Source of the DNA: Alphaproteobacteria bacterium | GTDB lineage: Bacteria; Pseudomonadota; Alphaproteobacteria; UBA2136; UBA6156 | Length of the DNA: 11,666 nt | NCBI GenBank assembly: GCA_020249005.1 | Contig: JADCGN010000060.1 | Location: forward strand, 1-11,666 | Direction of reading: 5' to 3' | Shown: positions 7,440 to 11,666 of the stretch, one piece after another | How positions within the stretch are numbered: the stretch's first letter is position 1 | Layout of the letters: every line of letters starts with the position of its first letter | Made by a program: the position numbers and the translations under genes | The notes under the pieces: model-generated | Seen by the model: the letters and a program-made list of their open reading frames with translations, nothing else | Databases searched by the model: none | What the model was told of the DNA's origin: nothing

Positions 7440-7904
7440 ATGTATTCGCTCATCAAGCCCGATGAACCCTTTAAACGCAAACCCGGCCAACTGCTGATCT
7501 ATTTAGGGGGGCAATGCCGTGGCCGCGACTGGCGCTTGGATGCCTACACCCGGTTTGAAAAGGAAAATCTGGCCTTTATCAGCCCAAGGCGTGACAGCTT
7601 CATCGACCCCGAACTCGACCCCGCCGGCCACGCCCGCCAAGTGGCGTGGGAGCGTGAGGCGATTGAGCAAGCCAATGTGTGTATCTTCTGGCTGGGCGAA
7701 GGCCTGAGCAACCAGGCGGCGCGCGTGGAAATCGGCTACGCCCTGGGCCTGAAAAAGCCGGTGCTGTTGGGCGCCCAACCGGGCTTTATGGGGGTGGAAC
7801 ACCTCACCGGCTTCAGTGGGCTGGTGGTGGCCAGCAGCCTGGAAGGCCTGCTCACCCGCTTCGCCAGCGTGCTGGGCGATGAGTCGTTACTCGCGAATAA
7901 GTAG
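7440..7904 (+). CDS. Nucleoside 2-deoxyribosyltransferase-like protein
   Basis: A 154-residue cytosolic protein resembling the nucleoside 2-deoxyribosyltransferase superfamily, which moves or removes the deoxyribose of nucleosides; some relatives hydrolyse nucleotide N-glycosidic bonds. Seen: the first strand and loop LLIYLGGQ (18-25), DWR (30-32), SPRR (48-51), a WERE helix (70-73), the strand ANVCIFWLG (78-86), and ARVEIGYALGLKKPVLLG (94-111), where E97 occupies the position of the family's catalytic Glu. The length is typical. The gene starts 32 bp after rpoN on the same strand with no terminator between, so it is probably co-transcribed. The purine-rich AGAGAGG at 7432-7438 leaves only 1 nt before the ATG, too close for an ordinary Shine-Dalgarno; an in-frame TAA at 7428 rules out an upstream start. 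Fold assignment is fairly sure; the substrate is unknown. Confidence 0.78.
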   Translation: MYSLIKPDEPFKRKPGQLLIYLGGQCRGRDWRLDAYTRFEKENLAFISPRRDSFIDPELDPAGHARQVAWEREAIEQANVCIFWLGEGLSNQAARVEIGYALGLKKPVLLGAQPGFMGVEHLTGFSGLVVASSLEGLLTRFASVLGDESLLANK

Positions 7905-7918
7905 TCCCCCAAAGAAAT

Positions 7919-7942
7919 GAGCCCCCCGTTGCCGGGAGGCTC
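7919..7942. terminator. Hairpin between convergent genes, terminator mainly for the minus-strand orphan
   Basis: GAGCC-C-CCCG, loop TTGC, CGGG-A-GGCTC: a ten-position stem with one C/A mismatch. On the minus strand it is followed by ATTTCTTT, a usable U-rich tract, 25 bp after the stop of the 119-aa orphan. On the plus strand only TTGG follows, so termination of the rpoN unit here would be weaker. Confidence 0.65.
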
Positions 7943-7967
7943 TTGGACGTAAAACCCTCGAGGGCGG

Positions 7968-8327
7968 TTAATTCAGGAACGTGACGTAAACGTCTTTCGC
8001 CCCCAGCCGAGGGGTCGCTTCCAGCAGCTTATCTTTGGCATGCCGGTGGCTGGAAGACTCCGGTCGCACCGTAAGACTGAAATCTGCCAGCTCCGCTTCA
8101 CGCTGACACTTCAGCTTCAAATCCTGCAGCAGACCAGGGAGCTTCCGCCCCTGCCCTGGTGCGGGAACCAACACCACCTCCTTCACTTCTTGATAGCGAC
8201 GGCGGAACTCGCGCAGGAGCATATTCATGCTCTGGTCCGAAGGGTTTCCATTAACCACAAAGACCAACAGCATCTTCTGAATAGCGGACGCATGCTGAGA
8301 TGCATGAGCCCGAGCCGCGGTATGCAT
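7968..8327 (-). CDS. Hypothetical protein, 119 aa, unknown function
   Basis: I do not recognise this family. The start at 8327 is chosen because a perfect AAGGAGG lies 6 nt before that ATG; an ATG at 8345 would put the Shine-Dalgarno inside the coding region. After a short Ala/His-rich N-terminus (AHASQHAS) the predicted pattern by eye is alternating strands and helices: strand MLLVFVVNGN (19-28), helix MNMLLREFRRRYQEV, strand EVVLVPAP, helix, strand FSLTVRPE, helix, and final strand DVYVTFLN. This suggests a small alpha/beta fold. There is no signal peptide or membrane segment. Codon use is more mixed (GCT, GTT, CCT, CGG) than in neighbouring genes, which favour GCC, CGC and CTG. A terminator lies on each side, so it is probably a monocistronic unit. 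Confidence 0.75.
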   Translation of the reverse strand: MHTAARAHASQHASAIQKMLLVFVVNGNPSDQSMNMLLREFRRRYQEVKEVVLVPAPGQGRKLPGLLQDLKLKCQREAELADFSLTVRPESSSHRHAKDKLLEATPRLGAKDVYVTFLN

Positions 8328-8333
8328 GGGGAA

Positions 8334-8340
8334 CCTCCTT
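8334..8340 (-). promoter_or_regulatory. Strong Shine-Dalgarno fixing the start of the 119-aa orphan
   Basis: AAGGAGG on the minus strand, 6 nt before the ATG at 8327. It is the best ribosome-binding site in the window and excludes the upstream ATG at 8345 as the start. Confidence 0.85.
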
Positions 8341-8375
8341 GGCATAACCGAGTGGAAACGAAAGGTGACCTAGGC

Positions 8376-8404
8376 GCCCTACACCCATCTCCCCCCCCTG
8401 ACAA
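8376..8404 (-). promoter_or_regulatory. Weak candidate promoter for the 119-aa orphan
   Basis: On the minus strand, TTGTCA (8404-8399) matches the -35 consensus at 5 of 6 bases. At 17 bp comes TAGGGC (8381-8376), a poor -10. The spacer contains a run of eight G. It is the only candidate I see in the 72 bp between the icd terminator and the Shine-Dalgarno. Confidence 0.25.
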
Positions 8405-8408
8405 CCCC

Positions 8409-8436
8409 AAAAAAACGGCCCACTGGCCGTTTTTTT
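8409..8436 (-). terminator. Rho-independent terminator of icd
   Basis: Seven A, then CGGCC, loop CACT, GGCCG, then seven T. On the minus strand it forms a G/C stem followed by seven U, 13 bp after the icd stop. The symmetric A and T tracts would let it also work on plus-strand transcripts. Confidence 0.92.
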
Positions 8437-8449
8437 GCCCAAGCGTTGC

Positions 8450-9904
8450 CTACCCGCCGTGGCGGCCGCTAAAGCCAATCACGCCGTCAAAGGTGTAAAG
8501 GTTTTCCGTCTTGACCCAATCCAACCCCAGGTTTTCCAGGTTGGCCAACACCTGGCGAACATCGTTGTTGCCGATGTTTTGGCCCACAAACCGGCAGGCC
8601 CAGAGGTCGGTCACCGCCTCGGTCTCGGGCTGTTTGGTCGGGTTTTTCGGGTCAAACATCGCAAGCCCGCGGCTGCTCATCAGGTCCAACTTCAGGTTGG
8701 CCGTGCTGGCTTGGTTCACCTTGGCGCCCAGCTCCAACGCCTTGGCGTGTTCGGCATCAATAAACACATCCACCCCCACCAAGCCCTTGGCCCGTTTGCT
8801 TTGGGTGGTGGCCTTGCTAGAGGGCATCTTCACCGCCTTGCCGCTGCCCACCTCAAACGGCTTCAGCTGGCTCGGCCCCTTGCCCAGGTTGGCAATCACC
8901 GCGTCCCCAAACTGTTGGGTGGAAAGCGCCTTGGCTTTATCGGCGGCAATATCCCCGGTGTGTTGCCCGTTTTCCAAAGTATAGAGCAACGCATTGCCGA
9001 TCTTGGCCGCCACCGCGCCCTGGCCGATGTGATAAAGCATCAGCACCGCGGCATTGATGAGCCCGCTCGGATTGGCGATCCCCTTCCCGGCAATGTCGGG
9101 CGCACTGCCGTGCACCGCTTCAAACATCGCGCAGGCTTCGCCCAGGTTCATGCTGCCGGCCAGGCCCACGCTGCCGGCCACTTGGCTGGCAATGTCGCTC
9201 ACGATGTCGCCGTACAGGTTTTCGGTCACGATCACATCAAACTTTTCCGGCGTATCCGCCACCCGCGCCATGCCGATATCCACAATCATGCTGTCGCGCG
9301 CAATGTCGGGGTACTCGGCGCCCACCAGGTCGAACACCTGGTGGAACAAGCCATCGGTAATCTTCATGATGTTGTCTTTAATCAAGCAGGTCACCTTCTT
9401 GCGGCCGTTGGCGCGGGCGTATTCAAACGCGTAACGCACAATCAGCTCGGTGCCGGTGCGCGAAATCAGCTTCACGCCATGGCAAGTATCGCGCGTTTGG
9501 CGGTACTCAATCCCGGCGTACAGGCTTTCTTCATTCTCCCGCACAATCACCATATCCACGCCTTTGTGCTTGCTGGGCACGAAGCCATCGAACGTGCGGA
9601 CCGGCCGCACGTTGGCGAACTGCCCAAACGCCTTGCGCATGGTGACGTTCACGCTCTTGTAGCCGCCGCCTTGCGGGGTGGTGATCGGCGCCTTCAGCAG
9701 CAGCCGGGTGTTGCGGATGGATTCCCACGCCTTGGGGTCAATCCCGTTCATAATCCCGCGCTTAAACACCTGCTCGCCAAGCTCAATGAAGTCGTACTCG
9801 AGCTGCGCCCCGGCGGCCTGCAGTACTTTCAGCGTCACATCCATAATTTCCGGGCCAATACCATCGCCTTTGGCCACTGAAACCTTCACGGGGCTTGCAC
9901 ACAT
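8450..9904 (-). CDS. icd: Isocitrate dehydrogenase, Rickettsia-type with C-terminal extension
   Basis: Catalyses oxidative decarboxylation of isocitrate to 2-oxoglutarate in the TCA cycle, in the cytoplasm. The product has 484 residues. Seen: GDGIGPEI (13-20), KAPITTPQGGGYKS (71-84), VRENEESLYAGIEYRQT (121-137), the metal/substrate segment NLYGDIVSDIAS (229-240), and the cofactor loop HGSAPDIAGKGIANP (265-279). An extra C-terminal domain of about 125 residues follows (about 360-484), as in the Rickettsia and Thermus long forms. The ATG at 9904 is preferred: AAAGGA precedes it by about 9 nt and GDGIG falls where expected. An upstream extension to 10060 would cross the previous gene's terminator and overlap that gene. 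Databases usually call this family NADP-dependent, but residues D270, I271 and A277 are those typical of NAD users. A strong terminator follows. Confidence 0.95.
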   Translation of the reverse strand: MCASPVKVSVAKGDGIGPEIMDVTLKVLQAAGAQLEYDFIELGEQVFKRGIMNGIDPKAWESIRNTRLLLKAPITTPQGGGYKSVNVTMRKAFGQFANVRPVRTFDGFVPSKHKGVDMVIVRENEESLYAGIEYRQTRDTCHGVKLISRTGTELIVRYAFEYARANGRKKVTCLIKDNIMKITDGLFHQVFDLVGAEYPDIARDSMIVDIGMARVADTPEKFDVIVTENLYGDIVSDIASQVAGSVGLAGSMNLGEACAMFEAVHGSAPDIAGKGIANPSGLINAAVLMLYHIGQGAVAAKIGNALLYTLENGQHTGDIAADKAKALSTQQFGDAVIANLGKGPSQLKPFEVGSGKAVKMPSSKATTQSKRAKGLVGVDVFIDAEHAKALELGAKVNQASTANLKLDLMSSRGLAMFDPKNPTKQPETEAVTDLWACRFVGQNIGNNDVRQVLANLENLGLDWVKTENLYTFDGVIGFSGRHGG

Positions 9905-9954
9905 GGGGGAGAGTCCTTTCTTCTTGAACGGCGGTAGACTAGGCGCAGTTGGGC

Positions 9955-9982
9955 AAAAAGAAAAGGCCCCCGGAGGGGCCTT
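9955..9982 (-). terminator. Rho-independent terminator of the 138-aa orphan
   Basis: AAGGCCCC (9963-9970), loop CGGA, GGGGCCTT (9975-9982): a perfect 8-bp stem. On the minus strand it runs into TTTTCTTTTT. It lies about 55 bp after the stop of the 138-aa gene and about 50 bp before icd, so icd needs its own promoter in 9905-9954, where I see no convincing one. Confidence 0.9.
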
Positions 9983-10037
9983 CGTGGTGGCGATCGGTAC
10001 GAGGTGCTCCCCCCGCCAGCGCACTGCCGCCGCTGCG

Positions 10038-10454
10038 TTAGTTTGGTAGCACCAGCACAAATTCTACCAAATGATTATCGTCCGGTAGCCAATGAGCCCC
10101 ATAATACCAAGGGCTATTAGCACACGCCCTTAACAGGAGGCGTTCGGTGTAGATTGTCGCCAGTTGCCCAGCAAACGCCCGCGGATGACGCGTGATGACC
10201 CGCAACGATGCCGGGCCACGGTAGAAGAACTCGCACAACCCCTCGCGGTTTTGTTGAAGCGCCACTTGGCGCCAGACCTGACGGGTCTTGCGGAGTGCCA
10301 GAGCCCGAAACTCCCCGCGCGCGAGCGCACGGTAACGGGTCTCATTAATTTGCCGAAGTTTCTGCCCGTAGGTGGTGAGGATAATGCCCTCAATGCGTGA
10401 GGGACTCGGCCGCTGAATGTCGAGCAGTGGCCGCACAAAAGGTTGGCTGAGCAT
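10038..10454 (-). CDS. Hypothetical protein, 138 aa, basic, unknown function
   Basis: I do not recognise this family. The start at 10454 has a GGAGG Shine-Dalgarno (10464-10460) 5 nt upstream, and a good promoter and a terminator bracket the gene, so it is very likely expressed on its own. The protein is Arg-rich and basic in its first two thirds (for example RQINETRYRALARGEF), and ends with an aromatic then hydrophobic stretch (SPWYYGAHWLPDDN, then EFVLVLPN). There is no signal peptide or membrane helix. Codons such as CTA, GTA, TTT and ATA, and a visibly lower GC content than the flanking genes, set it apart and suggest transfer or a lineage-specific origin. The Arg-rich part could bind nucleic acid, but nothing specific shows this. 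Confidence 0.78.
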   Translation of the reverse strand: MLSQPFVRPLLDIQRPSPSRIEGIILTTYGQKLRQINETRYRALARGEFRALALRKTRQVWRQVALQQNREGLCEFFYRGPASLRVITRHPRAFAGQLATIYTERLLLRACANSPWYYGAHWLPDDNHLVEFVLVLPN

Positions 10455-10486
10455 CGCTGCCTCCAGAAAACGTGAGCACTGAGAAA

Positions 10487-10515
10487 ACTTTAAATGAATA
10501 CACTCAATATGGCAA
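10487..10515 (-). promoter_or_regulatory. Promoter of the 138-aa orphan
   Basis: On the minus strand, TTGCCA (10515-10510; 5/6), a 17-bp AT-rich spacer and TAAAGT (10492-10487; 4/6), with RNA starting near 10480 and a leader of about 25 nt that contains the GGAGG site. This is the best sigma-70-type promoter match in the window. Its -35 box overlaps the 3' arm of the hairpin ending the previous gene. Confidence 0.6.
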
Positions 10516-10532
10516 GGGGGCGGGCCCCCCTT
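10514..10532 (-). terminator. Hairpin after the Pro/Ala-rich gene, possible terminator
   Basis: AAGGGGG and CCCCCTT pair as a 7-bp stem around the 5-nt loop CGGGC, about 12 bp beyond the stop of the gene ending at 10545. On the minus strand only two T close the stem and no U-tract follows, so intrinsic termination would be weak. Confidence 0.45.
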
Positions 10533-10544
10533 TCAGCAGCGCGG

Positions 10545-11666
10545 CTATAAACCGCTGCCCTCATCCTCAAACCGGATCACCTCGTTGCGGGTGTCAAGCG
10601 GTTCGGCTTTAGGAATAAACCTCAACTGAGGCAAGTCGCGGCTGGGAGCAAAGCGGGGATCGGCCGGCGGTGTGGGCGTTTGGGGGGCCGCGGTGGCCTG
10701 GGCCGGAGTGGCCGGTTGCGTGGCTGGCCCCAGCGGCTGCGGCGCTTGCAACGGCGCCACCTGCAAGGTGGTGGAGGCCACCGCCACCGAGGCGCTCACG
10801 TTGCGGCTCATTTCCAGGGCGCGGGCTTCAATATCTTTGGTCAGCTGCTCGGCCTCGTTGTAGGCGGCAAAGTTGCTCGGCGCCACCGGGCGGTTGTTGA
10901 TGACGGTTTCCACCGCAGGCACCAGGCTGCTGGAAATCGGCGGCGGCGGCGTGGGGCGGTAGCGGCTTTCTTGCGCGGGCGGCATGTCGTGCAGGCGGTC
11001 AAAGTCGGCCAAAGGCGGCATCGGCGCGCTGGGGCTGGCCTTGTCCGGCAGGCCCGCCAAGCCGCGCAAGGTACTGGCGGCGCTTTCCAAGAAGCTTTTA
11101 GGGGCCGCACCACGTTCGCTCTGCGGCCCAGCGGGCGCATTGGCCGGCACTTGCAACGGCGCCTCACGCCGCAGCCCTTGTTGCGGGGCGGGCAACGGCA
11201 AGGGCAAATTCACGGGTGCTTGGGGCAAGCTGCCTCCGGCTGGCACCGTCACGGGCCCGGTGGGGGCGCGCAGCAACCCGCCATCGGCGGGCTGGCGCCA
11301 GGGAGCGGGAATCGCCGGGGTGGTGGTGTAGGTCAGCGCGGTGGTGTTGGCCTGCGGGCGCTGAATCACCAGCCAGCGCTGCACAAAGCCTTGGCCCTCT
11401 TCCATCTTCACCTCCGCCTTGGTGCCCGCTTCCTTCACGCGGGTTTGGCTCCCTTCCCAGAAATCGGTGCGCAGCCGGGCCGCCTCGGTGGCCGGCACGT
11501 AGCGGTTTAAGACGTATTGCAGAAATTGCTCAGCCACCGAAGCCTCACCGGCGGTCGGGTTCACGGCCGGGTCCCAATCCCGGTACCCCAAACGCACTTG
11601 GCTGAGGCTGTTGCCGCCCAACGGGCTGGCATCGAGCAGCAGCGTGACCGTACCCCAGGTGCCCCC
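10545..11666 (-). CDS. Pro/Ala-rich protein of unknown function, C-terminal 373 residues (5' end outside window)
   Basis: The frame is open to the right edge of the window, so the true start is outside; an in-frame TTG at 11621 is not convincing. The fragment begins with what looks like a folded part (about 1-105): TWGTVTLLLDASP, LGYRDWDPAVNP, then a helical AEQFLQYVLNRYVP region and VQRWLVIQRP. From about residue 115 to the end it is low-complexity, rich in Pro, Ala and Gln (PLPLPAPQQ, PTPPPP, PAQATAAPQTPTPP), with one likely helix around NEAEQLTKDIEARALEMSRN. It ends in an acidic FEDEGSGL and a TAG. I do not recognise the family. The extended Pro-rich tail is compatible with a periplasmic or envelope-spanning protein, but the signal region is not in view, so location is unknown. 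Confidence 0.72.
   Translation of the reverse strand, partial: GGTWGTVTLLLDASPLGGNSLSQVRLGYRDWDPAVNPTAGEASVAEQFLQYVLNRYVPATEAARLRTDFWEGSQTRVKEAGTKAEVKMEEGQGFVQRWLVIQRPQANTTALTYTTTPAIPAPWRQPADGGLLRAPTGPVTVPAGGSLPQAPVNLPLPLPAPQQGLRREAPLQVPANAPAGPQSERGAAPKSFLESAASTLRGLAGLPDKASPSAPMPPLADFDRLHDMPPAQESRYRPTPPPPISSSLVPAVETVINNRPVAPSNFAAYNEAEQLTKDIEARALEMSRNVSASVAVASTTLQVAPLQAPQPLGPATQPATPAQATAAPQTPTPPADPRFAPSRDLPQLRFIPKAEPLDTRNEVIRFEDEGSGL

Noticed and set aside
7955..7964. 10-bp perfect palindrome CCCTCGAGGG near the end of the 119-aa gene
   Set aside because: It is too short to form a loop-bearing hairpin, has no T-tract and lies next to a better terminator. It is probably chance in GC-rich DNA.
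8040..8498. 152-codon plus-strand open frame across the 119-aa orphan and the icd terminator
   Set aside because: It reads through a strong terminator hairpin and into the 3' end of icd. It has no good ribosome-binding site, whereas the minus-strand gene has a perfect one.
8435..9880. 481-codon plus-strand open frame opposite icd
   Set aside because: It lies entirely antisense to a clear isocitrate dehydrogenase. Its His/Gln/Ala/Val-rich composition is what reversed GC-rich codons give, and it starts in the icd terminator.
9905..10060. N-terminal extension of Icd by 52 residues
   Set aside because: It would translate through the terminator at 9955-9982 and overlap the upstream gene. The family N-terminus and a Shine-Dalgarno fit the ATG at 9904.
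10680..11510. 276-codon plus-strand open frame opposite the Pro/Ala-rich gene
   Set aside because: The product is almost only Gly, Arg, His and Gln, the complement of Pro/Ala codons. The minus-strand frame has a plausible folded region.
1..11666. Search for tRNA or rRNA genes, insertion sequences, CRISPR arrays and long direct repeats
   Set aside because: None was seen by eye on either strand. Gaps between genes are at most about 133 bp and are explained by promoters and terminators.

Overview
The window looks like chromosome of a GC-rich (roughly 60% or more by eye) proteobacterium, most likely an alphaproteobacterium. The main pointer is the isocitrate dehydrogenase: a ~484-residue enzyme with a long C-terminal extension of the kind known from Rickettsia and other alphaproteobacteria. 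TruA, an eight-repeat BamB lipoprotein, Der and RpoN fit a Gram-negative housekeeping region. I see no mobile element, tRNA, rRNA or CRISPR array, and no gap between genes longer than about 140 bp.

Layout. Plus strand, 1-2848: the 3' end of truA (tRNA pseudouridine synthase, cut by the window edge), then an OmpR-type response regulator and its sensor kinase in a 17-bp overlapping operon, with an inverted repeat just upstream of the regulator. Minus strand, 2855-4189: bamB, meeting the kinase gene tail to tail 6 bp apart. Plus strand, 4302-7904: der (transcribed divergently from bamB), rpoN (sigma-54), and a small nucleoside 2-deoxyribosyltransferase-like gene 32 bp behind rpoN. Minus strand, 11666-7968, in order of transcription: a Pro/Ala-rich protein of unknown function (5' end outside the window), a 138-aa orphan, icd, and a 119-aa orphan. 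The last three are each set off by hairpin terminators, so they look like separate transcription units.

The genes do not form one pathway. truA and der act in tRNA modification and ribosome assembly, bamB in outer-membrane protein insertion, icd in the TCA cycle, rpoN and the two-component pair in regulation. No obvious novel multi-gene system is present. The points most worth checking are: the cofactor-site residues of Icd (Asp-Ile...Ala, the NAD-type pattern although the family is usually annotated NADP); probable leaderless transcripts of both der and rpoN with the same -10-to-start geometry; two well-expressed-looking orphan genes; the divergent bamB/der arrangement; and the inverted repeat upstream of the response regulator.
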